The notes under the pieces are model-generated. The model ran no database searches, was not told where the DNA came from, and saw nothing but the letters and a program-made list of their open reading frames with translations. Both the position numbers and the translations under genes were made by a program. This document shows, piece by piece, positions 1 through 10,290 of a stretch of DNA of 64,000 bases. The stretch is taken from the NCBI GenBank assembly GCA_947488195.1, contig CANKYR010000001.1:1-64000 (forward strand). The letters are read 5' to 3'. This stretch comes from Flavobacteriales bacterium (lineage in GTDB: Bacteria; Bacteroidota; Bacteroidia; Flavobacteriales_D; Sanyastnellaceae). Positions within the stretch are counted from its first letter, which is position 1, and every line of letters starts with the position of its first letter.

Positions 1-679
<679 letters not shown>

Positions 680-692
680 TCATTCTGCGCCC

Positions 693-700
693 TATCTTCG
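693..700 (+). promoter_or_regulatory. -7 promoter element of leuS
   Basis: TATCTTCG fits the Bacteroidota -7 pattern, 20 bases before the leuS ATG at 721. It lies 23 bp from the divergent pyrH -7 element. The TTCGCGAA core that follows the pyrH -7 element recurs here at 697-704. Confidence 0.55.
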
Positions 701-720
701 CGAACGATTCTACACGATTT

Positions 721-3528
721 ATGGAATACGATTTTAGAAATATTGAAGCTTACTGGCGCAAGAAATGGGCCCAGGACGAGTCTTATAAAGTTACCGAAGA
801 CCCGAATAAGAAGAAGTTTTACGTCTTAGACATGTTCCCCTATCCAAGCGGGGCAGGGCTTCACGTCGGTCATCCACTGGGGTATATCGCCTCAGATATT
901 TATGCTCGATACATGCGTCACAAAGGATACAATGTATTGCATCCGATGGGCTACGATTCGTTCGGACTTCCAGCAGAACAATACGCAATTCTAACCGGAC
1001 AGCACCCGGCGAAAACAACAGAGCAGAACATTGCGCGCTACCGCGAACAGCTTGATAAGATTGGTTTTTCATACGATTGGAGCAGAGAAGTTCGAACGAG
1101 CTCTCCGGAATATTACAAGTGGACACAATGGATTTTCGGATTGTTGTTCAACGCTTGGTACGATTTAGAAACGAACAAGACTCGACCTATTTCCGAGTTA
1201 ATTGCGAAGTTTGAAGAGAACGGTTCGTACGGCGTGAATGCGCACATGGACGAAGACTGGTGGAAGACTTATTTGTTGGAAGCCGACCATATTTTCTCAG
1301 CTCATTTCGAAGGAGAATTCACAGACACCGATTGGAAGAGCATGAGCGAAGCGCAAAAGGAAGCGTTGCTTATGAATTACCGCGTGTCTTATTTGGCTGA
1401 CTCTTTAGTGAATTGGTGTACGGCTTTGGGAACCGTTTTAGCGAACGATGAAATCAAAGACGGTGTTAGCGAACGCGGCGGACATGCCGTTGAGCAAAAG
1501 AAAATGCGTCAATGGAGTATGCGCATTTCGGCTTATTCGGAACGATTGATTTCCGATTTAGACACGATAGATTGGCCCGATAACATTAAAGAAATTCAAC
1601 GCAACTGGATTGGAAAATCTTCCGGAGCACGCGTTCGTTTTCAGGCAGAAAAAGAAGTAACGATTGAAGTATTCACAACGCGTCCGGATACATTATACGG
1701 CGTTTCATTTTTAACATTGGCTCCTGAACACGAAAGTGTAGAAGTCTTGACCACAGAGGAACAGCGCGACGCTGTGTCGGAATACGTTGCGAATTCCAAG
1801 TTGAAGACAGAACGCGAACGCATGGCCGAGAAGAAAATCTCAGGTGTGTTCACGGGAGGCTACGCGCAGCACCCATTAACGGGAGATCAAGTTCCCGTTT
1901 GGATAGGCGATTACGTGTTGGCAGGATATGGAACTGGGGCTGTAATGGCTGTTCCAGCAGGAGATCAACGCGACTATGATTTCGCGAAGCATTTCAACCT
2001 AGAAATAAAAAATATTTTTGCTGAATCTGATTTGTCAGAGAAGGCAGAAACTTCAAAGGATGCGCTGTTAGCGAATTCAGATTTCTTGAACGGAATGAAT
2101 TACTACGCTGCATTTGACGCGGTGTGTGAGCGTTTGATGGAAATTGGTGCAGGAGAAAAGAGAGTGAACTATAGACTTCGCGACGCGGTGTTTAGCCGTC
2201 AGCGTTATTGGGGAGAGCCGTTTCCGATTTATTATGAAAACGGAATTCCGCGATTAATTGAAACAGAAGAACTTCCTACGCAATTGCCCGATGTAGACGC
2301 GTATCTTCCAACAGAATCAGGCGAACCACCGTTGGCTCGTGCAACGAATTGGGAAAGAAACGGTATGCCCATGGAGTGCAACACCATGCCGGGTTGGGCA
2401 GGATCTTCGTGGTATTTCTTGCGTTACATGGACCCGAACAATCATTCGGTTTTTGCATCGGAAGAGCGCATAAAATATTGGGGACAAGTAGACTTGTATA
2501 TGGGCGGTGCCGAGCACGCAACCGGACACTTGTTGTATTCTCGTTTTTGGACGAAAGTGTTGTTCGACCTGGGATACATTCCATTCAACGAGCCATTTAA
2601 AAAGATGATAAACCAAGGAATGATCCTAGGTCGTAGCAGCTTTGTTTACCGCATAAAAGACAGCAACACTTTCATTTCTTTCGAGCGAAGAAAAGAGTTT
2701 GAAACACAGCGCTTGTATGCAGACATTTCATTGGTTGACAATGATAAATTGAATATTGAAGGATTTAAGAGCTGGCTTCCAGAATACGCAAACGCAGAAT
2801 TCATGTTGAATGAAAACAGCGAATACACGTGCGGTTGGGAAGTTGAGAAAATGTCGAAGTCGAAGTACAATGTTCAAACTCCAGATGAATTAATTGAAAA
2901 GTTCGGCGCAGACACTTTACGCTGCTACGAAATGTTCTTAGGACCAGTTGAACAAAGCAAACCGTGGGATACTAAGGGTATTAGCGGGGTGCACAATTTC
3001 TTGCGTCGCTTCCACCGTTTATTCTTGGAGAACGAAACGTTTTCTGTTTCCTCTGAAGAGGCCACTGCGGCTGAAATGCGGGTGGTTCACAAGACTATAA
3101 AAAAGATAACCGAAGACCTTGAGCGCTTCTCTTGGAATACCGTTGTTAGTGCTTGCATGATTGCGACCAATGAGCTTACAGATCTGAAATGCAACAAACG
3201 TCAGGTGTTGGAGCCTTTGGTTGTTTTGCTTTCTCCGTATGCCCCTCACTTGGCTGAAGAACTTTGGAAGAATTTAGGTCATTCAACTTCAGTGATGAAT
3301 GAATCATGGCCAATTGCCGAGAACAAGTATTTGGAAGAAGAGAATTTCGAATATGCGATTTCATTCAATGGAAAAACAAGATTTTTCTTATCGCTTCCTG
3401 CCGGGATGAGTGCCGCGGATGTTGAGGCGGAGGTGATGGCGCACGACAGCACCGCGAAATATTTGGAAGGAAAAAGCCCGAAAAAGATTATTGTTGTTCC
3501 AAAACGTATTGTGAATGTAGTTATGTAG
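721..3528 (+). CDS. leuS: Leucine--tRNA ligase
   Basis: Class I aminoacyl-tRNA synthetase that charges tRNA-Leu and edits misactivated amino acids. The HIGH-type signature is HVGHPLGY (about residues 48-55) and KMSKS is at 710-714. The editing (CP1) domain lies between them, with TTRPDTLYG. The C-terminal anticodon-binding region contains YAPHLAEELW. At 935 residues it is longer than many bacterial LeuRS; extra segments near residues 140-190 and 645-700 resemble the longer Bacteroidota form. It starts at an ATG 20 bases after a good -7 element and is followed by dnaG after 19 bp. Identification is certain. Confidence 0.98.
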   Translation: MEYDFRNIEAYWRKKWAQDESYKVTEDPNKKKFYVLDMFPYPSGAGLHVGHPLGYIASDIYARYMRHKGYNVLHPMGYDSFGLPAEQYAILTGQHPAKTTEQNIARYREQLDKIGFSYDWSREVRTSSPEYYKWTQWIFGLLFNAWYDLETNKTRPISELIAKFEENGSYGVNAHMDEDWWKTYLLEADHIFSAHFEGEFTDTDWKSMSEAQKEALLMNYRVSYLADSLVNWCTALGTVLANDEIKDGVSERGGHAVEQKKMRQWSMRISAYSERLISDLDTIDWPDNIKEIQRNWIGKSSGARVRFQAEKEVTIEVFTTRPDTLYGVSFLTLAPEHESVEVLTTEEQRDAVSEYVANSKLKTERERMAEKKISGVFTGGYAQHPLTGDQVPVWIGDYVLAGYGTGAVMAVPAGDQRDYDFAKHFNLEIKNIFAESDLSEKAETSKDALLANSDFLNGMNYYAAFDAVCERLMEIGAGEKRVNYRLRDAVFSRQRYWGEPFPIYYENGIPRLIETEELPTQLPDVDAYLPTESGEPPLARATNWERNGMPMECNTMPGWAGSSWYFLRYMDPNNHSVFASEERIKYWGQVDLYMGGAEHATGHLLYSRFWTKVLFDLGYIPFNEPFKKMINQGMILGRSSFVYRIKDSNTFISFERRKEFETQRLYADISLVDNDKLNIEGFKSWLPEYANAEFMLNENSEYTCGWEVEKMSKSKYNVQTPDELIEKFGADTLRCYEMFLGPVEQSKPWDTKGISGVHNFLRRFHRLFLENETFSVSSEEATAAEMRVVHKTIKKITEDLERFSWNTVVSACMIATNELTDLKCNKRQVLEPLVVLLSPYAPHLAEELWKNLGHSTSVMNESWPIAENKYLEEENFEYAISFNGKTRFFLSLPAGMSAADVEAEVMAHDSTAKYLEGKSPKKIIVVPKRIVNVVM

Positions 3529-3539
3529 CACTACCTTTG
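3509..3539 (+). promoter_or_regulatory. dnaG promoter (-33 TTG and -7 TACCTTTG)
   Basis: TTG at 3509-3511 and TACCTTTG at 3532-3539 are 20 bases apart, the spacing expected of Bacteroidota primary-sigma promoters. The -33 part lies inside the last codons of leuS. The -7 element ends 8 bases before the dnaG ATG at 3548, so the leader would be only a few bases. Confidence 0.6.
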
Positions 3540-3547
3540 GTAGTCCC

Positions 3548-5512
3548 ATGATTTCCCGTTCCACCATAGATCGAATTTTTCAGGCCATTCTTATTGAAGA
3601 TGTGGTTGGCGAGTTCGTTCATTTGAAAAAAAGCGGGTCTTCTTATCGCGGCCTTTCTCCGTTTGTGAATGAAAAAACACCGAGTTTTTTCGTTGTTCCA
3701 GCGAAAGGAATTTACAAAGATTTCAGTTCAGGGAAAGGCGGAAACGCCATTGACTTCCTCATGCAGCACGAGAAGCTTACCTATCCGGAAGCCTTGCGTT
3801 GGTTGGCGAACAGGTACAACATTGAGATTGAAGAAGAGAGTCAGACGGAAGAACAAAAAGCTGAAAAAAGCGAGCGCGAACAACTTTCTGTTGTTACGGA
3901 TTACGCCAATAAATACTTCCAAGATCAGATGTACAATTCGGAAATGGGAAGAGCCATTGGCCTTTCTTATTTCGAAGCGCGCGGATTTCGCGAAGACACC
4001 CTGAAGAAATTTCAGTTGGGTTATTGTCCAGATGGATGGGACAAGATGTCCCAAGCAGCCCTATCTGCAGGACATTCGCTAACTTATTTATTGAAGACGG
4101 GATTAACGCGTGAAAAGGACGGTTCGCCTTATGATTTCTTCCGCGGAAGAGTGATGTTCCCGATTCACAATGTGAGTGGAAAAGTGATTGCCTTTGGTGG
4201 AAGAACACTGAAGGCGGAGAAGGACATTGCGAAGTATTTCAACAGTCCGGAAAGCGATCTTTATCACAAGTCGAACACCTTGTACGGCTTGCACCTCGCG
4301 AAGAACGCGATGGTGAAGGAAGACAACTGTTTTTTGGTTGAAGGATATACAGATGTGATTGCCCTTCACCAAGCGGGCGTTGAGAATGTGGTCGCGAGTA
4401 GCGGAACAAGTTTGACCGAAGGGCAGATTCGTTTGATTCGCCGATTCACTCAAAACATTACTATTCTATACGACGGAGACAAAGCTGGAATTAAAGCGAG
4501 TTTCCGAGGTATTGACATGATATTGAAGGAAGGGATGAACGTTCGCGTTTCGTCATTCCCAGATGGAGACGATCCTGACAGTTATTCTAGAAAGCACAGC
4601 AGCGAAGAGATTCAGCTGTATGTGAAGGACAATGCGAAAGATTTTATTCGATATAAAACCGCATTACTTCTTGAAGAGGTTGGTAATGACCCCATTAAAA
4701 AAGCGGGATTAATTCGCGGAATTGTGGATAGCATTGCGCTTATTCCGGATGCCATTAAGCGATCGGTATTTGTTCAAGACTGTTCGCAAATTATGGGCAT
4801 TGGAGAGTCTGTTCTGTTCTTAGAACTGAACAAATCACTTCAAGAAAATTTAAAGAAAGGCCCAGGAAAACCAGCTTCTTCTGAAGAAGGCGGTGTTCAC
4901 ACAACTGTTGAAGCTCCATCGCCTTTTGACGAAACGGTTCCGATTCCGGATGCACTGAATGCAGAGGCCCAAGAGCGAGATTTCCTGCGCATTTTGTTGA
5001 TGTATGGCGAATATGAAATGCCCATTGAAATAGTGAACGAAGAAGGAAAACGTGAAGTGATTCATTTATCGGTGGCTGATTATTTAATTGGAAATCTCGA
5101 GCACGACTTCATGACGCTTCAGTCTGAAGTTTACTCGAAAATGTTAAAGGAGTATTTGGAATTGGTGAAGGACAATCAGATGCCGAGTCATCACAATTTT
5201 ACTTCTCATGAGGAAGAGAGCGTAAGAAGTGAAGCGGTAAACGTTTTAACCACGCGCCACCAAATTAGCGAGAACTGGAAATCGAAACACGGCATATTAA
5301 CTGAATCAGAGGAGTACGTCATAGGAAAGGCCGCGAAAGATTGTTTATTTCGCATGAAAATGCGCCACGTACAAATAGCAGCGAAGGCCATTGAATCTCA
5401 ATTGGAAGGCGAGTCCAACGAAGATGAAGTGATGATATTATTGGCGGAAAAGAAACGATTGGACGAAGTGCGAAAGCAATTAGCAGATAATTTTGGTACA
5501 GTGGTTTTATAA
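3548..5512 (+). CDS. dnaG: DNA primase DnaG with a degenerate zinc-binding domain
   Basis: Synthesises RNA primers for replication with the replicative helicase. The N-terminal segment (about residues 30-72) aligns with the CHC2 zinc-binding domain but all four ligands are replaced: Ser37, Val40, Asp58 and Ser61 stand where Cys, His, Cys and Cys are normal (YRGLSPFVNEKTPSF, then YKDFSSGKGG). The TOPRIM catalytic domain is intact, with LVEGYTDVIALHQ and LYDGDKAGIKA. The C-terminal third (after about residue 430) is the variable helicase-interacting region. Length 654 is normal. I recall similar zinc-less primases in other Flavobacteriia, so this may be a lineage trait. It lies between leuS and a DUF1653 gene. 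Confidence 0.96.
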   Translation: MISRSTIDRIFQAILIEDVVGEFVHLKKSGSSYRGLSPFVNEKTPSFFVVPAKGIYKDFSSGKGGNAIDFLMQHEKLTYPEALRWLANRYNIEIEEESQTEEQKAEKSEREQLSVVTDYANKYFQDQMYNSEMGRAIGLSYFEARGFREDTLKKFQLGYCPDGWDKMSQAALSAGHSLTYLLKTGLTREKDGSPYDFFRGRVMFPIHNVSGKVIAFGGRTLKAEKDIAKYFNSPESDLYHKSNTLYGLHLAKNAMVKEDNCFLVEGYTDVIALHQAGVENVVASSGTSLTEGQIRLIRRFTQNITILYDGDKAGIKASFRGIDMILKEGMNVRVSSFPDGDDPDSYSRKHSSEEIQLYVKDNAKDFIRYKTALLLEEVGNDPIKKAGLIRGIVDSIALIPDAIKRSVFVQDCSQIMGIGESVLFLELNKSLQENLKKGPGKPASSEEGGVHTTVEAPSPFDETVPIPDALNAEAQERDFLRILLMYGEYEMPIEIVNEEGKREVIHLSVADYLIGNLEHDFMTLQSEVYSKMLKEYLELVKDNQMPSHHNFTSHEEESVRSEAVNVLTTRHQISENWKSKHGILTESEEYVIGKAAKDCLFRMKMRHVQIAAKAIESQLEGESNEDEVMILLAEKKRLDEVRKQLADNFGTVVL

Positions 5513-5521
5513 AACAGTAAC

Positions 5522-5746
5522 ATGGAAAAAGCGATGAGATACCCAATGCCAGGTGAGCGTTGGAAACATTACAAAGGCGGGGTTTATGAAATTATTACGC
5601 TAGCGAATCACAGTGAAAACCAAGAGGCCTTGGTTGTTTATAAATCCATTCCTTTTGGCTCTGTATACGCCCGTCCGCTTGCTATGTGGGAAGACGAGTG
5701 TGAGCTTGGACGCATTAAGTTCAAGCGTTTTGAAGTTATTGAATAA
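5522..5746 (+). CDS. DUF1653 family small protein
   Basis: A 74-residue cytosolic protein with no signal peptide. The pattern GERWKHYKGGVYEI followed by an aromatic, Arg- and Trp-rich region (VYARPLAMWEDE) matches the DUF1653 family, whose function is unknown. It starts 9 bp after dnaG and is probably co-transcribed with it. A 73-bp spacer with the clpP promoter and an 18-bp palindrome follows. Confidence 0.8.
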   Translation: MEKAMRYPMPGERWKHYKGGVYEIITLANHSENQEALVVYKSIPFGSVYARPLAMWEDECELGRIKFKRFEVIE

Positions 5747-5773
5747 GTTGAAAAGTCTAACGTCTGAAGGGGA

Positions 5774-5791
5774 GGTTTTCAATTGAAAACC
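5774..5791. promoter_or_regulatory. 18-bp perfect palindrome over the clpP promoter
   Basis: GGTTTTCAATTGAAAACC is a perfect 9+9 inverted repeat ending 4 bp before the clpP -7 element, so it covers the -33 region. No T-run follows, which argues against a terminator. A dimeric regulator binding here would block RNA polymerase. The regulator is unknown. Confidence 0.55.
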
Positions 5792-5795
5792 GCTG

Positions 5796-5803
5796 TATCT
5801 TCG
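5796..5803 (+). promoter_or_regulatory. -7 promoter element of clpP
   Basis: TATCTTCG fits the Bacteroidota -7 pattern and lies 16 bases upstream of the clpP ATG at 5820. No TTG is present at the expected -33 position, which is occupied by the palindrome at 5774-5791. Confidence 0.5.
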
Positions 5804-5819
5804 ACACAAATATTACTAT

Positions 5820-6500
5820 ATGTTTGAACGCAAAGAATTTAAAAAATATGCTACTGGTCATCTAGGTATCAATAGCACAGTGGTGAACGATGTGATCTCT
5901 CACATGTATGGTCCAGAGAACATGACAAGAACAGTTATTGAAGAGCGTCACATGCCTTTCCGTGAGGTAGATGTGTTTTCTCGTTTGATGGCTGATAGAA
6001 TTATTTTCTTGGGAACTGAAATCGATGACTATATCGCGAATATTATTCAAGCGCAGTTGTTGTTTTTAGAAAGCACAGATTCTAAAAAAGACATTCAGAT
6101 TTACATTAACTCTCCAGGAGGAAGTGTATACGCAGGTCTAGGTATCTACGACACCATGCAATACATTAATCCAGACGTTGCAACGATTTGCACAGGTATG
6201 GCTGCTTCTATGGGAGCTGTTTTGTTGTGTGCTGGTGAAGCAGGAAAACGCACTGGATTGAAGCACTCTCGCGTTATGATTCACCAACCTCTAGGAGGCG
6301 CGCGTGGACAAGCCTCAGACATTGAAATCACGGCACGTGAAATTCAAAAATTGAAGAAAGAGTTGTATGATATTATTGCTACACACAGCGGTAAGACATA
6401 CGATCAAGTTTGGGCAGATAGCGATCGCGATTATTGGATGATTGCATCTGAGGCGAAAGAGTACGGAATGATTGACGAAGTTTTAGAAAGAAAAGTATAA
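5820..6500 (+). CDS. clpP: ATP-dependent Clp protease proteolytic subunit
   Basis: Serine peptidase subunit that forms the double-ring chamber degrading proteins fed by ClpX or ClpA/C. Catalytic serine lies in [10 protein letters not shown] and the histidine in [11 protein letters not shown]; the INSPGGSV loop precedes them. Length 226 is slightly above E. coli ClpP, with an N-terminal extension of about 35 residues. Its unfoldase partner clpX lies 2.5 kb downstream but is separated by priA, unlike the common clpP-clpX pair. It ends in a hairpin terminator at 6522-6546. Confidence 0.97.
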   Translation: MFERKEFKKYATGHLGINSTVVNDVISHMYGPENMTRTVIEERHMPFREVDVFSRLMADRIIFLGTEIDDYIANIIQAQLLFLESTDSKKDIQIYINSPGGSVYAGLGIYDTMQYINPDVATICTGMAASMGAVLLCAGEAGKRTGLKHSRVMIHQPLGGARGQASDIEITAREIQKLKKELYDIIATHSGKTYDQVWADSDRDYWMIASEAKEYGMIDEVLERKV

Positions 6501-6521
6501 GAATTTCAAACCGAATAAAAG

Positions 6522-6550
6522 TAGAGACACGACTTTCGTGTCTCTATTTG
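6522..6550 (+). terminator. Rho-independent terminator after clpP
   Basis: TAGAGACACG (6522-6531) and CGTGTCTCTA (6537-6546) form a perfect 10-bp stem with a 5-base loop, followed by TTTGTTT. It lies 21 bp after the clpP stop and just before priA. Confidence 0.8.
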
Positions 6551-6560
6551 TTTATAGACT

Positions 6561-9020
6561 ATGAAGACTTTTTTTGTTGATGTTGTTGTCCCGTTGGCGC
6601 TTCCGCAAGTGCTTACCTACAGGGTTCCTGTAGCCTGGGAGAGCCATGTTCAGCAAGGGATTCGCGTGGTAGTGCCATTGGGAAAGTCGAAACGATACAC
6701 AGGAATTGTGTGGCGTGTCCATGAAGAAGTTCCGCAAGATTATGCGGCTAAGTATTTTGAAGAAGTGTTGGACGATGTTCCGGTAGTTTCAGAAACACAA
6801 ATGAAATTGTGGGACTGGATAGCGAAATACTATGCTTGCACGCTCGGAGAAGTTATGACGGCAGCTCTTCCAAGTGGATTGAAACTATCGAGTGAAACGG
6901 TTTACACAACAAAAGATTTGTCTGTTGAACTAACACCGAATGAACGTTCGGTTTTAGATGTGATTGTTGAAAAAGACCGTGGAATGGGCGTTATGTCGAA
7001 AGACATTCAACACGCATTGCCGAAAGTTTCCATTCATTCTACATTAAAAAATCTATTGAAGAAGAACGCCATTGCGTCGTTCGAAGAAGTGAAAGAGAAG
7101 TTCATTCCGAAGCGAGTTTCTTATGTGAGTTTAGGAGAAAACGGAAATACCGACGAGCAGTTGCAACAACATTTTTCGTCTTTGGAAAAACGCAATGCGG
7201 ACAAGCAAATTCAAGTGTTGATGACGTTTTTGCAAATGAGCAAATGGGACGGAAAGAGCGGAGAATCTGTAAAGAAGAAGGAACTTGAAATTCAATCGAA
7301 GACAGACGCTTCTGCTGTTTCTGCTTTGGTGAAAAAGGGAATTCTTGCAATAGAAGATCGCTCTGAATTGCGTATGATAAGCGGAGATCACGAACTTCTT
7401 CCGTTGCCAGTTTTAAGTGAATTGCAACAAAGCGCCTTTGAAAAAATTAAATCGCATGCAGGAGTAACACTGCTGCACGGAGTAACCTCTTCCGGAAAAA
7501 CAGAAGTGTATTTGCACCTCATGCAAGAGCAAATTCAACAAGGCAAACAAGTGTTGTTGTTGGTTCCTGAAATTGCATTGACATCGCATTTGATAGATCG
7601 CATTCAACGTTTTTTTGGAGTTCGTGTGGGTATTTACCACAGCGGCTACAGTACCCATGAACGCACAGAAGTGTGGCATCGGGTGCATTCTGAATTGCAT
7701 AGATTCGATATAGTGCTTGGCGCTCGTTCAGGAGTGTTTCTTCCTTTCGAAAATCTGGGATTAATTATCGTAGATGAAGAACACGAAGGCACATTCAAAC
7801 AACAAGATCCAGCTCCGCGATATCACGCGCGAGACACTGCTATTAAGTTAAGTGTTTTATCGAATGCGCAAGTGGTGTTAGGAAGCGCAACACCTTCGTT
7901 GGAATCGTACTTCAATGCGACACAAGAAAAATATCAGCTGGTTGAAATGTTCGAGCGTTATGGCAATGCTGTTCAACCTAAAATAGATTTTGTAAATCTG
8001 CGATCAGAGCTTCAGGCGAAGAGAATGCAGGGAGTTTTTTCTTCGATTTTATTGGAGGCTATAGACTCAACGGTAAAGGCGGGAAAGCAAGTTATTTTGT
8101 TCCAGAACCGAAGAGGGTATACGCCGCTGTGGGAGTGCGAGATGTGTCATTACACACCCGAGTGTAAGAACTGCGACGTGAGTTTGACGTATCATAAATT
8201 TCATCATGAACTCCGTTGTCATTACTGCGGTCATCATGAAATTCCTGTTCAGCAATGTCCGTCTTGCGGAGCGAACGCATTCAAAATGTTGGGCGCAGGA
8301 ACGGAACGCATTGAAGAAGAGTTGGGCGAGTGTTTGCCGCATTTGCGTATTTCTCGCATGGACTTAGACGTTGCAAAGGGAAAGAATGCGCACCATAAAA
8401 TAATTTCGGAATTCGAAAGCGGAATGACCGATGTGCTCATTGGAACGCAGATGGTGACGAAGGGTTTAGATTTTAGCAACGTTCATTTGGTAGGCATACT
8501 GAATGCCGATCGCATGTTGAAGCACCCCGACTTTCGCTCGATAGAACGTGCGTTTCAGATGATGGTTCAGGTTGCGGGAAGAAGTGGAAGAAGAGAGGAA
8601 AGAGGCCGAGTGCTGATACAAACTTACGCTCCCGAGCATTGGGTTTTTCCCTTGATTGAAAACAATCAGTACGGACAATTTTTTGCTTTGGAGTTAGCAG
8701 AACGCAAGCAGTTTAGGTATCCGCCATTTACGCGCATGATAAAGCTCTCCTTGAAACACAAGGAACAAGGAGTGGTGCTTAGCGCAGCAGCAGAACTTGG
8801 AACGTGGTTTTTCAAATCGTTATTTGGAAATTATACAGGCCCCGAAACGCCTGCCATTGGACGCGTGAACAACTATTACATTCAACAATTTTGGATTCGA
8901 ATTCCGAATGAAATAACACCAGCTCAAGTGAAGCGCTATCTCATAGATTGTTCGCATTCACTCACGTCTCAACAGAAATATAAAATGGTTCGCGTGTCTA
9001 TTGACGTAGACCCTATGTAA
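6561..9020 (+). CDS. priA: Primosomal protein N' (replication restart helicase PriA)
   Basis: 3'-5' superfamily 2 helicase that reloads the replicative helicase at stalled forks. The N-terminal 3'BD domain includes TYRVP. Helicase motifs are LLHGVTSSGKTEVYL (Walker A), IIVDEEHEG (DEEH) and LIGTQMVTKGLDF. The zinc-binding segment has paired cysteines: CEMC, CKNC, CHYC and CPSC. QVAGRSGR is motif VI. Length 819 fits the Bacteroidota form. The start at 6561 follows the clpP terminator by about 10 bases; a one-mismatch -7 candidate (TCTATTTG, 6543-6550) overlaps that terminator. Confidence 0.97.
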   Translation: MKTFFVDVVVPLALPQVLTYRVPVAWESHVQQGIRVVVPLGKSKRYTGIVWRVHEEVPQDYAAKYFEEVLDDVPVVSETQMKLWDWIAKYYACTLGEVMTAALPSGLKLSSETVYTTKDLSVELTPNERSVLDVIVEKDRGMGVMSKDIQHALPKVSIHSTLKNLLKKNAIASFEEVKEKFIPKRVSYVSLGENGNTDEQLQQHFSSLEKRNADKQIQVLMTFLQMSKWDGKSGESVKKKELEIQSKTDASAVSALVKKGILAIEDRSELRMISGDHELLPLPVLSELQQSAFEKIKSHAGVTLLHGVTSSGKTEVYLHLMQEQIQQGKQVLLLVPEIALTSHLIDRIQRFFGVRVGIYHSGYSTHERTEVWHRVHSELHRFDIVLGARSGVFLPFENLGLIIVDEEHEGTFKQQDPAPRYHARDTAIKLSVLSNAQVVLGSATPSLESYFNATQEKYQLVEMFERYGNAVQPKIDFVNLRSELQAKRMQGVFSSILLEAIDSTVKAGKQVILFQNRRGYTPLWECEMCHYTPECKNCDVSLTYHKFHHELRCHYCGHHEIPVQQCPSCGANAFKMLGAGTERIEEELGECLPHLRISRMDLDVAKGKNAHHKIISEFESGMTDVLIGTQMVTKGLDFSNVHLVGILNADRMLKHPDFRSIERAFQMMVQVAGRSGRREERGRVLIQTYAPEHWVFPLIENNQYGQFFALELAERKQFRYPPFTRMIKLSLKHKEQGVVLSAAAELGTWFFKSLFGNYTGPETPAIGRVNNYYIQQFWIRIPNEITPAQVKRYLIDCSHSLTSQQKYKMVRVSIDVDPM

Positions 9021-9035
9021 ACAGCCGAGTTTCAT

Positions 9036-9043
9036 TACCTTTG
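9036..9043 (+). promoter_or_regulatory. -7 promoter element of clpX
   Basis: TACCTTTG is an exact match to TAnnTTTG and lies 16 bases before the clpX ATG at 9060. It sits in the 39-bp spacer after priA. No -33 TTG at the usual distance was seen. Confidence 0.55.
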
Positions 9044-9059
9044 TTGGAAAGAATTAAAG

Positions 9060-10289
9060 ATGGCCAAACTAGAGATTAACTGCTCGTTTTGTGGAAGAAA
9101 AAAGAGCGAGGTGAATGTTCTCATTGCGGGTGTTTCTGGACACATATGCGACGACTGCGCGAGACAAGCCAACGAGATTGTCAAAGAAGAGGCTGTTGTT
9201 CCGCAGGAAGAATTTAGCACTTCGGAATTAATGAAGCCTATTCAGATAAGAGATTTTTTAAATGAATACATCATTGGTCAAGACGAAGCCAAGAAGGTTT
9301 TGAGCGTTGCAGTGTACAATCACTACAAGCGATTGTCGCAGCACGCAGCAGGTAAGCAAGACGATGAAGTTGAAATTGAAAAATCGAACATTGTTTTGGT
9401 TGGTGAAACCGGAACAGGTAAAACACTTTTAGCGAAGACCATTGCGAAGATGTTGAATGTTCCGTTCTGCATTGCAGATGCTACCGTGCTTACACAAGCC
9501 GGTTACGTGGGAGAAGATGTTGAAAGTATTCTTTCTAGACTTTTACAAAGCGCAGACTTCGATGTGCAAAAGGCAGAACGCGGAATTGTATTCATTGATG
9601 AAATAGATAAGATTGCACGCAAGAGCGACAATCCAAGCATTACGCGCGACGTGAGTGGTGAAGGAGTTCAACAAGCATTATTGAAATTGCTGGAAGGAGC
9701 AGCGGTGAGTGTTCCCCCACAGGGCGGAAGAAAGCATCCGGAGCAGAAGATGATTCAAATTGACACCAAGAATATTTTGTTTGTTTGTGGAGGTGCGTTC
9801 GATGGAATTGACAAGCACATTGAGCGCCGCATGAACACAGCGAGCATCGGATATCGCAATGCATTTACGGTTGAAGAACAAGGCGGATGGTTGCAATACA
9901 TTGCTCCTGCCGATTTGAAACAGTTCGGATTAATTCCTGAATTAATTGGTCGCTTCCCGGTATTAACGTTTCTAAGTCCGCTAGACGAATCGGCATTGAG
10001 AAGAATTCTCACCGAACCGAAAAACGCGTTGGTGAAGCAGTATGTGAAGTTGTTTGAAATGGACGGGGTGAAACTTTCTTTCGAGAAAAAAGTATTGGAT
10101 TATATTGTTGAAAAAGCAATGACATACAAATTGGGGGCGCGGGGATTGCGTTCAATCTGCGAGGCTATCTTGTTGGATTTAATGTTTGAAATCCCGAATC
10201 AAACGGAAGAAAAAGAATTCAAAGTAACATTGGCCTATGCGCGAGATAAATTCGAAAGTTCGAAATTGAGTCAATTGAAGGTGGCGTAA
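9060..10289 (+). CDS. clpX: ATP-dependent Clp protease ATP-binding subunit ClpX
   Basis: AAA+ hexameric unfoldase that feeds substrates to ClpP. The N-terminal zinc domain has CSFC and CDDC pairs (first about 40 residues). Walker A is GETGTGKT, Walker B is VFIDEIDK, and the GYVGEDVES and [14 protein letters not shown] segments are diagnostic. The C-terminal small domain has the sensor-2 stretch GARGLRSI. Length 409 is typical. mutS begins one base after its stop, so the two are probably co-transcribed. Confidence 0.98.
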   Translation: MAKLEINCSFCGRKKSEVNVLIAGVSGHICDDCARQANEIVKEEAVVPQEEFSTSELMKPIQIRDFLNEYIIGQDEAKKVLSVAVYNHYKRLSQHAAGKQDDEVEIEKSNIVLVGETGTGKTLLAKTIAKMLNVPFCIADATVLTQAGYVGEDVESILSRLLQSADFDVQKAERGIVFIDEIDKIARKSDNPSITRDVSGEGVQQALLKLLEGAAVSVPPQGGRKHPEQKMIQIDTKNILFVCGGAFDGIDKHIERRMNTASIGYRNAFTVEEQGGWLQYIAPADLKQFGLIPELIGRFPVLTFLSPLDESALRRILTEPKNALVKQYVKLFEMDGVKLSFEKKVLDYIVEKAMTYKLGARGLRSICEAILLDLMFEIPNQTEEKEFKVTLAYARDKFESSKLSQLKVA

Positions 10290-10290
10290 A

